Source: Sinorhizobium chiapasense
GTDB lineage: Bacteria; Pseudomonadota; Alphaproteobacteria; Rhizobiales; Rhizobiaceae
DNA: 64,000 nt
Direction: 5' to 3'
NCBI RefSeq assembly: GCF_036488675.1
Contig: NZ_CP133148.1
Span: 2,914,001-2,978,000, forward strand
Positions 43,355-52,306 of the stretch are shown in pieces (the stretch's first letter is position 1; each line of letters starts with the position of its first letter). Under the pieces are notes generated by a model that did no database searches, had not been told where the DNA came from, and worked only from the letters and a program-made list of their open reading frames with translations. The translations under genes and the position numbers were made by a program.

Positions 43355-43937
43355 TACACGCTGAAGCCGATGGAAACCGGAGCGTGCGGCGCCTGCCGCG
43401 CGCTCCTTTTTCTTAAAGCCGGTGACGGCGCAAGATCAGCCGAAGCATTACAGCCCCGTGCGTCTGTTCAGACGCACAAAGGTCGCTGTAGTACTTTGAA
43501 TTGCCGGATGTTTTGTCCTTAAATCGGCTACGTTTTCAGGACACATGCAGCGGTCAAAATGTCGCGCCGAAGTTGCATCCTCTGCATTCTCGCCATATTG
43601 CACTGCGAGATATACGAGAATAAAAATAGTGAGGCACCATCTCTTCGACGACCTTGTAAGCATTTCGCACGACGATTACATAGGCCAAAGCGTTTGGCTG
43701 GAGCGGGCGCAGGGAGGAAATCGTTTTCTTAAGCTTTGCCCTTTAGGGAACTTTTTCCTGGACTCGATGTATTCGGTCTGAAACCGGCTGCATTGGGCGA
43801 AATTTAAGCTTGTGACCATGTCCGTGGACCTGGCGATCGTCGGCGGTGCAGGGAACACAAGAGAATAACGTGATTTAAGCCAGACCTTCGCCGCCTGGGC
43901 GCGATGTCCGGTACTTCATTTTTAGGAAAACAGGCCG
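43355..43937. other. 583 bp gene-free gap
   Basis: Holds repeat copy C (43449-43550) and, beyond it, a relatively AT-rich stretch (43590-43760) with no supported gene on either strand. The last 100 bp should contain the promoter of the RND efflux genes. No operator or regulator gene was recognised. Confidence 0.5.
43449..43550. repeat. Dispersed bipartite palindromic repeat, copy C
   Basis: Outer arms tacagc (43449-43454) and gctgta; hairpin gtgcgtct/agacgcac (43458-43477); then the AT-rich stem with tccttaaatcgg and acacatgcag at the end. Compared with copies A and B the hairpin has C-to-T in one arm and G-to-A in the other, so pairing is kept. The second stem is more decayed than in A and B. 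Confidence 0.75.
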
Positions 43938-45125
43938 ATGGCTCAGAAACTTCTATCTCTTTTCGGCGCCTGCGCGGCAATGACACTGTGCGTATTTTCC
44001 GTCGCCTTCGCCGAAGAGGCCGCCAAGCCGCAACAATCGCAGACGCTCCCCTCCATCGTCGTCACCGAAGCGGCACAGCGATCGATCAGTGACCGCGTCA
44101 TCGCCACCGGCTCGATCGAGGCGGTCGAAGAAACCTACGTCTCGCCGCTGGTCGACGGTCTTTCCATCCGATCGCTGAACGTCGATGTCGGCGATAGAGT
44201 CGAGGAAGGCAGCACCCTGGTCGTCCTCAACGACGATGCGCTGCTTTTGCAGAGGAGCCAGCTCGAAGCCAATCTCGCCAAAGCGGAGGCGTCGCTCGCC
44301 CAACTGCATGCCCAGCTCGCCGAAATGACGGCAAATTCGGAAGAAGCGACACGCGTTGCCGATCGTGCCGTGCGCCTGTCTGAAAACGGCACGGTGTCGA
44401 CTGCCGAATCCGACCGCTTGAAGGCACTCGCCGCCGCCGCTCGCGCCCGCGTTCATTCCGCCGAGCAATCGGTGAGCGTCGCTACGGCAGACATCAAGGT
44501 GGTGCAGGCACAGATCGACGACATCGACCTGCGTCTTGCGCGTACCGCCGTGAAGGCTCCCGTCAGTGGCGTGATCTCCGCCAAGAACGCCAAGATCGGC
44601 GCCATCGCCAGCGGTAGCGGTGAGCCGCTCTTCGCCATCATCCGCGACGGTGCGATCGAGATGAAGGCGGATGTCGCCGAGGCAGACATCATCAAACTCG
44701 CTGTCGGGCAGCCGGCGACGGTCAGGCTCGCCGGAAGCAGCACCACGATCGAGGGCAGGATCCGGCTGATCGAACCGACCGTAGACCCTCAGACGCGGCT
44801 TGGTTCCGTCGACATTACTCTCAGCGACACGTCCAAGGCTCGCGCCGGCATGTATGCGAGCGCGGTCGTCACTGTCGAACAAAAGCAAGCGGTTGTTTTG
44901 CCGCAAACGGCTGTTACAGCCGAAGACGGCAAGGCAATCGTCCGCAAGGTCGAAGACGGCGTCGTGCGGCTGGTGCCGGTGGTAACCGGTATCCAGGACG
45001 GGCAGTTCGTCGAAATCCTTTCAGGCCTCAAGGCAGGTGAACAGACAGTGGCGAAGGCCGGCGCTTACGTGCGCGACGGCGACCGCGTCAATCCGGTTAA
45101 ATCCGCGCAGCCGGCAACCAACTGA
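43938..45125 (+). CDS. RND efflux periplasmic adaptor (MFP) subunit
   Basis: 395 aa. Signal peptide residues 1-25; no lipoprotein Cys at the cleavage point. Biotinyl-lipoyl-like part (GLSIRSLNVDVGDRVEEGSTLVVLN), a coiled-coil hairpin (residues about 95-190, rich in Ala, Glu and Ser), the second lipoyl half (LARTAVKAPVSGVISAKNAKIGA) and beta-barrel domain. It links the RND pump to an outer-membrane channel. 14 bp before the pump gene; no outer-membrane channel gene is present nearby. Confidence 0.92.
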   Translation: MAQKLLSLFGACAAMTLCVFSVAFAEEAAKPQQSQTLPSIVVTEAAQRSISDRVIATGSIEAVEETYVSPLVDGLSIRSLNVDVGDRVEEGSTLVVLNDDALLLQRSQLEANLAKAEASLAQLHAQLAEMTANSEEATRVADRAVRLSENGTVSTAESDRLKALAAAARARVHSAEQSVSVATADIKVVQAQIDDIDLRLARTAVKAPVSGVISAKNAKIGAIASGSGEPLFAIIRDGAIEMKADVAEADIIKLAVGQPATVRLAGSSTTIEGRIRLIEPTVDPQTRLGSVDITLSDTSKARAGMYASAVVTVEQKQAVVLPQTAVTAEDGKAIVRKVEDGVVRLVPVVTGIQDGQFVEILSGLKAGEQTVAKAGAYVRDGDRVNPVKSAQPATN

Positions 45126-45139
45126 CGGGAACAGAGACC

Positions 45140-48100
45140 ATGAACTTCTCAGCCTGGTCCATCCGCAATCCGGTCGCGCCGATCCTGGCCTTCTTCGTGC
45201 TGGTCGTGCTCGGATGGCAGTCGTTCAATTCCCTGCCGATCACCCGTTTCCCGAACATCGACGTGCCGATCGTTCAGATCAGCGTCACACAAAGCGGTGC
45301 CGCTCCTGCCGAACTCGAGACCCAAGTCACCAAGGAGATCGAGGATGCGGTCGCGGGTGTCTCAGGTGTGGACCATATCCAGTCGACGATCACCGACGGC
45401 ACCTCGACCACCGCCGTCATCTTCCGCATGGAGGTGCCGACAACTCAAGCCGTGCAGGACGTCAAGGACGCGATCGACCGCATCCGCAGCGACCTGCCGA
45501 CCTCGATTGAAGAGCCTATCGTCTCGAAGGTCGACGTCGAAGGCCAGGCGATCCAGACGTTCTCCGTCTCCTCACCCGGCATGACGCTGGAAGAATTGTC
45601 CTGGTTCGTTGACGACACGATCAAGCGCGCGATCCAAGGTCAAGTTGGCATCGGCCGCGTCGACCGCTATGGCGGCTCCGACCGGGAGGTGCGCATCGAG
45701 CTCGACGAAGACCGCCTGAACTCCTACGGCATCACCGCTGCCGACGTGAACGGCCAACTTCGCCGCATGAACATGGATCTCGGCTCCGGTCGCGGCCAGG
45801 TCGGCGGTAGCGAACAGGCAATCCGCACGCTGGGCGACACGCGTGACGTGGCCGAACTCGCGAATACCATGATCGGGCTGCCGAACGGACGCTTCGTCCG
45901 CCTGTCGGAACTCGGCAAGGTGATCGATACCTACGAGGAGCCGAAGTCCTTCTCCCGATTCAACGGTCATCCGGGCGTGACGTTCGCCGTCTTCCGCGCC
46001 AAGGGCGCAAGCGAAGTCACCGTCGCCGAAACGGTCGCCGAGACGCTCGACGAGATCCGCGCCAAGCACCCGGATGTCACCATCGAGAAGGTCGACGATT
46101 CGGTCTACTTCACCTACGGCAACTACGAGGCTGCGATCCATACGTTGATCGAGGGAGCACTGCTCGCCGTCGTCGTCGTGCTGCTGTTCTTGCGCAACTG
46201 GCGTGCAACGCTGATTTCCGCGATCGCGCTGCCGCTCTCGGCCATCCCGACCTTCTGGGTGATGGAACTCCTAGGCTTCTCGCTGAACCTCGTCAGCTTC
46301 CTCGCAATGACGCTCGCGACCGGTATCCTCGTCGACGACGCGATCGTGGAGATCGAGAATATCGAGCGGCATATCCGCATGGGCAAGTCGCCCTACCGCG
46401 CCGCGATCGAGGCGGCAGACGAGATCGGCCTGGCGGTGATCGCCACCACCTTCACCATCATCGCCGTCTTTGTCCCGGTCTCGTTCATGCCAGGCATTCC
46501 GGGGCAATACTTCATCCAGTTCGGCTTGACGGTCGCCGTCTCCGTCTTCTTCTCGCTGCTCGTCGCCCGCCTGATCACGCCGGTCATGGCGGCCTATCTG
46601 ATGAAACCGACGGACGTTGGTGGCGGCCATCACGACGGTGAAGGCTTCATGATGCGGCAGTACACGCGCGTCGTGCGCTTCACCACGAAACGCTGGTACA
46701 CGCGCTATCTCACGCTGCTTGCCGCAATCTTGCTCTCGATCGGCTCCGTGATCGCACTGATCGTCTTCGTGCCGGGCAGCTTCCTGCCACCGGAAGACAA
46801 TTCGCGCGTCAGCCTGTCGATCGAATTGCCGCCGGATGCGATGCTTGAAGACACGGATCGGACGACGACAGAAATCTACAACCGCATCAAGGATATGGAC
46901 GGCGTCGAGAACGTCTTCGTGCTCGGCGGCGCCTCGCCGAAGGGCGATCTTGAGCTGCGGCGCGCTGCTGTCACCGTGCTTCTCAAGAAGCTCGACCACT
47001 CGCTCGTCAACAAGGTCGTCAACGACGTCATCGGCCGCATGCCGCTGATCGGTGAGTACCTGCCCAAGCTGCCGCCCGCGGGTCGCATCAAGCCGCAATC
47101 GCAGATCGAAAGGGAGATTTTCGCAAACCTGCGCTCGATCCCCGACGTTCGTGTCACCAAGCTCAACGACCGCGGCGAGCGCGATCTGTCGTTCAACCTG
47201 CTCTCCAACAACGACGCAGACCTCGACAGCGCCGTCGCAGCTCTTGAAGTCAAGCTGCGCAGTGACCCGCTGCTCGCCAACGTCAGCCCCGATGGCGCGC
47301 TGCCGCGGCCGGAACTGCAGATCCGTCCGCGCGCCGATCAGATGTCCCGCCTCGGCATCACCACGCAGCAGATCTCCGAGGTGATCCGCATCGCCACCAT
47401 CGGCGACATCGACGCGCAACTCACCAAGATCGCGCTCGACGACCGGCTGATTCCGATCCGCGTCCAGCTCAATCGGGATTTCCGCACGGATCTCGCGGCA
47501 ATCCGCAACCTCAAGGTCCAGACCGCGTCCGGCGCGACCGTTCCGCTTTCGAGCGTTGCGGACATCAACTATTCGGAAGGGCCGAGCTCGATCAAGCGCT
47601 ATGACCGTTACCGCGTCGTGACACTGGGTGCCGACCTTCCGGTTGGCGTCGCGCTCGACACAGCGTCCAATCGCTTCAAAGAGATCGCAGCCGAAGTTAA
47701 GCTGCCGGGAACCGTCGAGTTCCGTGAGGCCGGCGATGCCGAGGTGCAGGCGGAAATGCAGCAGAGCTTCGGCAACGCCATGTTGCTCGGCCTGATGATG
47801 GTGTTGGTCGTGCTCATCTTGCTGTTCAAGGATGTGATCCAGCCCTTCACCATCCTGTTCTCCCTGCCGCTCGCGATCGGCGGCGTGGCTGCAGCCCTGA
47901 TCCTGACCCAGAACGCGCTCTCGATGCCGGTGCTGATCGGCATCCTGATGCTCATGGGCATCGTCACCAAGAACGCGATCCTGCTTGTCGATTTCGGTAT
48001 CGAAATGATGCATCACGGCATGGACCGCACGCTGTCGATGATCGAAGCCGGCCGCAAGCGCGCCCGCCCGATCGTCATGACCTCGATCGCCATGTCCGCC

Positions 48101-48457
48101 GGCATGCTGCCGTCGGCGCTCGGCGTCGGTGAAGGCGGCTCCTTCCGCGCGCCGATGGCGATCGCGGTGATCGGCGGCATCATCGTCTCGACCGTCTTGA
48201 GCCTCGTCGTCGTTCCCTCCTTCTTCCTGATCATGGACGACCTGTCGCGGCTGCTCGCCTGGATCTTCGGCCGCTTCGTCGGCAAGAAGGACGAGGAGGA
48301 TCTGCCGCTCGATCGCGAGGCGCTGACAAGGCTCGCCGCCGAGCAGGGCGGCACGATCGAGGAACTGCAGGAACGCATCAACGCGCTGGAAGAGCAGCAG
48401 CGTGACGACAAGTCCGGCCGCAAGGTCATCAACCATCCGGCGCTTGCAGCCGAGTAA
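45140..48457 (+). CDS. RND efflux inner-membrane pump (AcrB/MdtB/MdtC superfamily)
   Basis: 1105 aa, twelve membrane helices and two large periplasmic loops. Features include FSAWSIRNPVAPILAFFVLVVLGW at the start, DAIVEIENIERHIRMGK with the proton-relay Asp region in helix 4, the second-half equivalents GIVTKNAILLVDFGIEMM and RPIVMTSIAMSAGMLPSALGVGEGG. The C-terminal tail is long and charged (DEEDLPLDREAL, EELQERINALEEQQRDD) with coiled-coil character. Substrate unknown. It ends at a strong terminator. Confidence 0.94.
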   Translation: MNFSAWSIRNPVAPILAFFVLVVLGWQSFNSLPITRFPNIDVPIVQISVTQSGAAPAELETQVTKEIEDAVAGVSGVDHIQSTITDGTSTTAVIFRMEVPTTQAVQDVKDAIDRIRSDLPTSIEEPIVSKVDVEGQAIQTFSVSSPGMTLEELSWFVDDTIKRAIQGQVGIGRVDRYGGSDREVRIELDEDRLNSYGITAADVNGQLRRMNMDLGSGRGQVGGSEQAIRTLGDTRDVAELANTMIGLPNGRFVRLSELGKVIDTYEEPKSFSRFNGHPGVTFAVFRAKGASEVTVAETVAETLDEIRAKHPDVTIEKVDDSVYFTYGNYEAAIHTLIEGALLAVVVVLLFLRNWRATLISAIALPLSAIPTFWVMELLGFSLNLVSFLAMTLATGILVDDAIVEIENIERHIRMGKSPYRAAIEAADEIGLAVIATTFTIIAVFVPVSFMPGIPGQYFIQFGLTVAVSVFFSLLVARLITPVMAAYLMKPTDVGGGHHDGEGFMMRQYTRVVRFTTKRWYTRYLTLLAAILLSIGSVIALIVFVPGSFLPPEDNSRVSLSIELPPDAMLEDTDRTTTEIYNRIKDMDGVENVFVLGGASPKGDLELRRAAVTVLLKKLDHSLVNKVVNDVIGRMPLIGEYLPKLPPAGRIKPQSQIEREIFANLRSIPDVRVTKLNDRGERDLSFNLLSNNDADLDSAVAALEVKLRSDPLLANVSPDGALPRPELQIRPRADQMSRLGITTQQISEVIRIATIGDIDAQLTKIALDDRLIPIRVQLNRDFRTDLAAIRNLKVQTASGATVPLSSVADINYSEGPSSIKRYDRYRVVTLGADLPVGVALDTASNRFKEIAAEVKLPGTVEFREAGDAEVQAEMQQSFGNAMLLGLMMVLVVLILLFKDVIQPFTILFSLPLAIGGVAAALILTQNALSMPVLIGILMLMGIVTKNAILLVDFGIEMMHHGMDRTLSMIEAGRKRARPIVMTSIAMSAGMLPSALGVGEGGSFRAPMAIAVIGGIIVSTVLSLVVVPSFFLIMDDLSRLLAWIFGRFVGKKDEEDLPLDREALTRLAAEQGGTIEELQERINALEEQQRDDKSGRKVINHPALAAE

Positions 48458-48491
48458 AGCCGCTCCTGCGCCGTAAGACGCACACTATCCG

Positions 48492-48521
48492 AGGCCCGCG
48501 CCGTCCTGCGCGGGCCTTTTT
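48492..48521 (+). terminator. Rho-independent terminator of the RND operon
   Basis: Arms aggcccgcgc (48492-48501) and gcgcgggcct (48508-48517), 6 bp loop, then TTTTT (48517-48521). Confidence 0.9.
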
Positions 48522-48594
48522 GTGAGAGTTATTTGATCGGGGTCAATTCGCATCTCTCGATGCCCGATTAGGATCTCTTCGATCCAATTCGGGA

Positions 48595-49284
48595 ATGGCA
48601 CGGATGAAGACATTGCGATTGACCTCGACCGACAGAAGCGTTCTTCTCGATTCGCGTTTTTTTGCGAGACTGCCGCAACCGACGGCAGAGGCCATCCTTG
48701 AGGGCGCAATCGTTTCCACGCACGAGGAACACGATATCCTGTTTCGTCAGGACGACCCGATCGACCATGTCTTCTTCGTGCTCTCGGGTCTCGTCCGGCT
48801 CTACCGCTTGGGCAAGGACGGTCGCGAAGCCGACATTGCCGTATTGCCGAAGGGCGAGATCTTCGGCGCAAACGCCATGTTCCTGGAGCATCGTGCGACC
48901 GCCAATGCGCAGGCTGCGGAGGCATTGCTCGTCGCGCGGTTCGAAAGCCGCAAGCTCCGCCAGCTTGCCGCGGAAAATACCGATGTCGCCCAGGCGCTCA
49001 TCGAACTTCTCTGCCGCCATGGCAAGATGACGGAAGACTGCCTTGCCGAGGACCGGTTGCTCACCGCGCCTCAGCGGGTCGCGAGCTATATCCTCAGCCA
49101 CTGCCCGGACGGTCTGAGCAGCTTCTCGTTCCGCCTTCCGTTCCAGAAGAACGTGCTTGCGGGCAAGCTCGGCCTCGCGCCGGAGGCTTTGTCGCGCGCC
49201 TTCTCGACACTCCGCCAATCAGGCGTCACGGTCAAAGGCCGCTTGATCGAAATCCGCGACCGGCAAGCGCTCGAACGGTTTTGA
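48595..49284 (+). CDS. Crp/Fnr-family transcriptional regulator
   Basis: 229 aa. Cyclic-nucleotide-binding-like domain at about 20-135 (ILFRQDDPIDHVFFVLSGLVRLYRLGKDGREADIAVLPKGEIFGANAMFL) and a winged HTH at about 155-225 (TAPQRVASYILSHCP, KNVLAGKLGLAPEALSRAFSTLRQSGV). The N-terminal Cys cluster of Fnr is absent. It resembles the Dnr/NnrR-like branch more than Crp. Target genes are unknown. It lies between the RND terminator and convergent ureG. ATG at 48604 is an alternative start. Confidence 0.88.
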   Translation: MARMKTLRLTSTDRSVLLDSRFFARLPQPTAEAILEGAIVSTHEEHDILFRQDDPIDHVFFVLSGLVRLYRLGKDGREADIAVLPKGEIFGANAMFLEHRATANAQAAEALLVARFESRKLRQLAAENTDVAQALIELLCRHGKMTEDCLAEDRLLTAPQRVASYILSHCPDGLSSFSFRLPFQKNVLAGKLGLAPEALSRAFSTLRQSGVTVKGRLIEIRDRQALERF

Positions 49285-49323
49285 GGCGCTTGCCCGCTGA
49301 AAACCGGCGTTGCGCCTCGTGCT

Positions 49324-49935
49324 TCAGAGCCCGCCTTCCACGGTCAGGAATTCGACGATCCGGTCTATGCCGTCGCCGCGCTTCATGTCCGAAAACACAA
49401 ACGGCTTTGCCGCGCGCATCCGCTCCGCATCCCGTTCCATCACGTCTAGGTCGGCCCCGACATAGGGCGCGAGGTCCTTCTTGTTGATCACAAGGAGGTC
49501 GGACTTGGTGATCCCCGGACCGCCCTTGCGCGGGATCTCTTCGCCCTGGCAGACGGAAATCACGTAGATCGTCAGGTCAGCGAGATCGGGAGAAAAGGTC
49601 GCCGCCAGGTTGTCACCACCCGATTCGATGAAGACCACGTCGAGATCCGGAATCCGGCGATTGAGATCGGCGATCGCCTGCAGATTGATCGACGCGTCCT
49701 CGCGGATCGCCGTATGCGGGCAGCCGCCGGTTTCGACGCCGACGATCCGCTCCGACGGCAGCGCCTGCATCCGCACCAGCGCTTCGGCGTCCTCCTTGGT
49801 ATAGATGTCGTTGGTGACGACCGCGACGGAATATTTCTCGCGCATCGCCTTGCACAGCTTTTCGGTCAGCGCCGTCTTGCCGGAACCGACCGGGCCGCCG
49901 ATGCCGACGCGAAGGGGACCGTTTTTCGATGGCAT
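49324..49935 (-). CDS. ureG: Urease accessory GTPase UreG
   Basis: 203 aa SIMIBI GTPase. Walker [10 protein letters not shown] at 13-21; [20 protein letters not shown] contains the invariant Cys-Pro-His that binds nickel; the guanine motif is NKKD. It drives GTP-dependent nickel insertion into urease with UreD, UreF and UreE. Last gene of the ure cluster, 30 bp after ureF. Confidence 0.97.
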   Translation of the reverse strand: MPSKNGPLRVGIGGPVGSGKTALTEKLCKAMREKYSVAVVTNDIYTKEDAEALVRMQALPSERIVGVETGGCPHTAIREDASINLQAIADLNRRIPDLDVVFIESGGDNLAATFSPDLADLTIYVISVCQGEEIPRKGGPGITKSDLLVINKKDLAPYVGADLDVMERDAERMRAAKPFVFSDMKRGDGIDRIVEFLTVEGGL

Positions 49936-49965
49936 TTGCTTTTCCTTTCAGGACGCGGCTGCCCG

Positions 49966-50637
49966 TCAGGAGCGGAACAGGCGGGTATGCAGGGTCTCGT
50001 GTCTCAGCGATGAAATATCGGCCATGATCGTCGCGGAGCCAAGCTCGTCCAGCGAGGCTGGCGCAGCGCGATCGGCAACAGCGGCAATGGTGCTCTCGAG
50101 GCCTGCCAACACACCGACGCCGCCGCGCTGACCGATGACGCCGCAGCGGATGGCAGCCGAAACGGCGTTCGAGGCCGCAGCACCGAGATAGGCCGCAAGT
50201 GCCGGCCGCAATCCCGTGCGATGCGCGCCCGCCACGGCGCCAACCGCCACCGGATAGGCCGCCACCGGTTCGAGCGACTCGAATACGGCGCTCGGCCAAC
50301 TGCGCGCAGCGGCAAGAAACGCCTCGCCCTGCAGCACGGTTTCCATGTGACGCTCCGACGAACCCGCCATCGCTTCGGCCAGTTCGCTCGCCGCCTTCAG
50401 CCGTTGCGGATCGTCATGCCCCTCATAGCTTTCGGCAAGCAGAAGGGCGTCGTTCCACATGGCGCCCCGCGTCAGCAGCGTTTCCAGCCAAAGCCGCAGC
50501 TCTTCAGCACCGGTCACGAGGCCATCGTGAACCGCCTGCTCCAGCCCTCCGGAGTAGGCGAAGGAACCGACCGGAAATGCAGGCGATAGCCAGGTGACAA
50601 GACGCAACAGCGCCTGCGTGTCGGCCTGGTCAGCCAT
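49966..50637 (-). CDS. ureF: Urease accessory protein UreF
   Basis: 223 aa, all-helical. Conserved motifs [20 protein letters not shown] near the N-terminus and [18 protein letters not shown] toward the C-terminus. It joins UreD and UreG on the apo-urease. The start at 50637 (MADQADTQ) lies inside the end of ureE (8 bp overlap); the upstream frame to 50694 only mirrors the His-rich codons of ureE. Confidence 0.94.
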   Translation of the reverse strand: MADQADTQALLRLVTWLSPAFPVGSFAYSGGLEQAVHDGLVTGAEELRLWLETLLTRGAMWNDALLLAESYEGHDDPQRLKAASELAEAMAGSSERHMETVLQGEAFLAAARSWPSAVFESLEPVAAYPVAVGAVAGAHRTGLRPALAAYLGAAASNAVSAAIRCGVIGQRGGVGVLAGLESTIAAVADRAAPASLDELGSATIMADISSLRHETLHTRLFRS

Positions 50638-51109
50638 GATCGTGGTGGTGACCGCCATGACCGTGATCGTGCCCGCCACCATGATAAGCGCCACGCAGCG
50701 GTTGGAAGGGTTCGGTCACTTCGCCGACGGCAGCACCCAAGCCTTCAAGCATCGCACGGATGACGGGATCGCGGGCGATCAGGATCCGCCCTTCTTCGAC
50801 CGCCGCCGGAAGATGTCGATTGCCGAGATGCCAGGCAAGTTCGATGAGATGCACGCCGTCGCTCGCGCGAACTTCGTAAAGCGCCTCGTCGGCGGCCTTG
50901 ATCCGGATATAGCCGCCACCTTCCAGCACCAGGAGGTCGCCGTCGGCGAGCATCACCGGCTGCTTGAGGTCGAGCATCACCACATCGTCGTTTTCGAGAT
51001 GGAGCAGCTTGCGCCGCAGATGGCGCTGATCGTGGGTGAGCGTCACACTGTGGAGCGCCGCCTTGTCTGCTGGGCCCGGCGACAGAACTTCGGTCGAGCG
51101 ATAAGGCAC
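50630..51109 (-). CDS. ureE: Urease nickel metallochaperone UreE
   Basis: 159 aa. N-terminal peptide-binding domain (residues about 20-75) and C-terminal nickel-binding domain ([41 protein letters not shown]). The tail is His-rich ([18 protein letters not shown]), which raises nickel capacity. Overlaps ureF by 8 bp and lies 1 bp from the monooxygenase-like gene. Confidence 0.95.
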   Translation of the reverse strand: MPYRSTEVLSPGPADKAALHSVTLTHDQRHLRRKLLHLENDDVVMLDLKQPVMLADGDLLVLEGGGYIRIKAADEALYEVRASDGVHLIELAWHLGNRHLPAAVEEGRILIARDPVIRAMLEGLGAAVGEVTEPFQPLRGAYHGGGHDHGHGGHHHDHG

Positions 51110-51110
51110 C

Positions 51111-51407
51111 TCAGATCACCTCTATCTTTTCCGGATGCACGATCTCGATGCGAACCTCTGCCAAGAGATCCGCCATCGCCGCCTCAAAGGCCTTGAGATG
51201 CGGCTCGACAAAATGAGCGTCCACCGCCGTCCGGTCTTTCCAGTTCTCGATGAAGACCAGCGTGTCCGGTTCCGCGGGCTTGCGGTAGAGATCATAGCTG
51301 ATGCAGCCCGGTTCCTTGCGGGTGGCCTCGATCAGCGCCGCCGCCAGGGCGACGACATCATCACCCTTGCCCGCATGTGCCTTCAGATATGCGATAACGT
51401 AAACCAT
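51111..51407 (-). CDS. ABM-family putative quinol monooxygenase
   Basis: 98 aa antibiotic biosynthesis monooxygenase (ABM/YgiN-like) dimeric ferredoxin-like fold: [62 protein letters not shown]. Possible role in quinone redox cycling or small-molecule oxidation; not assigned. It sits 1 bp upstream of ureE on the same strand, so it is translated with the urease accessory genes. Confidence 0.88.
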   Translation of the reverse strand: MVYVIAYLKAHAGKGDDVVALAAALIEATRKEPGCISYDLYRKPAEPDTLVFIENWKDRTAVDAHFVEPHLKAFEAAMADLLAEVRIEIVHPEKIEVI

Positions 51408-51444
51408 CGATTCTTGCCGCGCCCTTTCCGGCTAATGTAACAAG

Positions 51445-51514
51445 AAAAGGCCCCGGCGCCAGCAGGAAGGCGGAAAGCAAATGGTTTCACGCGACCTATC
51501 TGGGAACCGGGGCC
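51445..51514 (-). terminator. Long stem-loop terminator after the peroxiredoxin gene
   Basis: Arms ggccccgg (51449-51456) and ccggggcc (51507-51514) enclose a 50 nt apical region; on the minus strand TTTT follows at 51445-51448. It lies 55 bp after the peroxiredoxin stop and ends that transcript. The large apical part is unusual for a plain terminator. Confidence 0.6.
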
Positions 51515-51568
51515 CTCAGTCGTTTTCAGCCCTGCACCTCTCGTGAGGCACAGGCATTCACGAACAGA

Positions 51569-52108
51569 TCAGGCGGCGATCTTCGGCGACTTGAGCGCGT
51601 CAAGGATGTTTTGCGGCGAGGAAACTCCGTAGGGGTCGCTGTCGCAATTGTCGGAGTAGCCTTCCTCTTCGAACCACTGCTCGACGACGCCGTTGTTGAT
51701 GACGGCGCCGTAGCGCCACGAGCGCATGCCGAAGCCGAGATTGTCCTTGGCAACCAGCATGCCCATCTTGCGGGTGAACTCGCCCGAGCCGTCCGGGATC
51801 AGCTTGACGTTTTCGAGGCCCTGCGACTTGCCCCAGGCGTTCATCACGAAGGCGTCGTTGACCGAGATGCAGTAGAGCTCGTCGATACCTTCGGCGCGGA
51901 ACTCAGCCGCAAGCTTTTCGAAATCCGGAAGCTGGTAGGTCGAGCAGGTCGGGGTGAAGGCGCCCGGGAGTGAAAACAGCACGACGCGCTTGCCGGCGAA
52001 ATACTCGTCCGACGAAACATCCTGCCAGCGGAACGGATTGGAGCCGCCGACGGCTTCGTCGCGGACGCGGGTACGGAAGGTTACAGAGGGAACTTTTCTG
52101 CCGAGCAT
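51569..52108 (-). CDS. Peroxiredoxin (Prx5/AhpE-type, glutaredoxin-linked group)
   Basis: 179 aa thiol peroxidase of the Prx5 group. The active site is SLPGAFTPTCSTYQLPDFE with the peroxidatic Cys; further motifs are CISVNDAFVMNAWGKSQG and GMRSWRYGAVINNGVVEQWFEEEG. A second Cys in DNCDSDPYGVSSPQNIL may act as the resolving residue. It reduces H2O2 and organic peroxides. Start chosen at 52108 (AAGGAG with six-base spacing); ATGs at 52111 and 52114 lie too close to the ribosome site. It lies between ureC and the ureEFG part. Confidence 0.93.
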   Translation of the reverse strand: MLGRKVPSVTFRTRVRDEAVGGSNPFRWQDVSSDEYFAGKRVVLFSLPGAFTPTCSTYQLPDFEKLAAEFRAEGIDELYCISVNDAFVMNAWGKSQGLENVKLIPDGSGEFTRKMGMLVAKDNLGFGMRSWRYGAVINNGVVEQWFEEEGYSDNCDSDPYGVSSPQNILDALKSPKIAA

Positions 52109-52306
52109 CATCATCTCCTTCGGGACAGGCTGCCGGCCGCGATCAGTCTTGGGAGGAAGCGCAGCCGGCCGGAAATTGAGAGCCCTTTCCTATCGGAGTT
52201 TCCGCTGCCGTGCAGCATCAAAGCGGCGTTTTCGGTGTCCCCGCATGGCTGCCATGCGGTGGTCGCATGGCTTTCTGCTTTCGCCTGCTGCTCCGAAGCC
52301 GGCCGC

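Noticed and set aside
43448..43663. 71-residue open frame on the minus strand in the 583 bp gap
   Set aside because: Overlaps repeat copy C and shows no coding signs.
43853..43877. GGAAC-N18-TT upstream of the RND operon
   Set aside because: Matches only the loosest EcfG form; the CG of the -10 box is missing, so chance is the better explanation.
46271..48436. 721-residue open frame on the minus strand over the RND pump
   Set aside because: Low-complexity His/Asp/Arg translation typical of a frame opposite a GC-rich gene.
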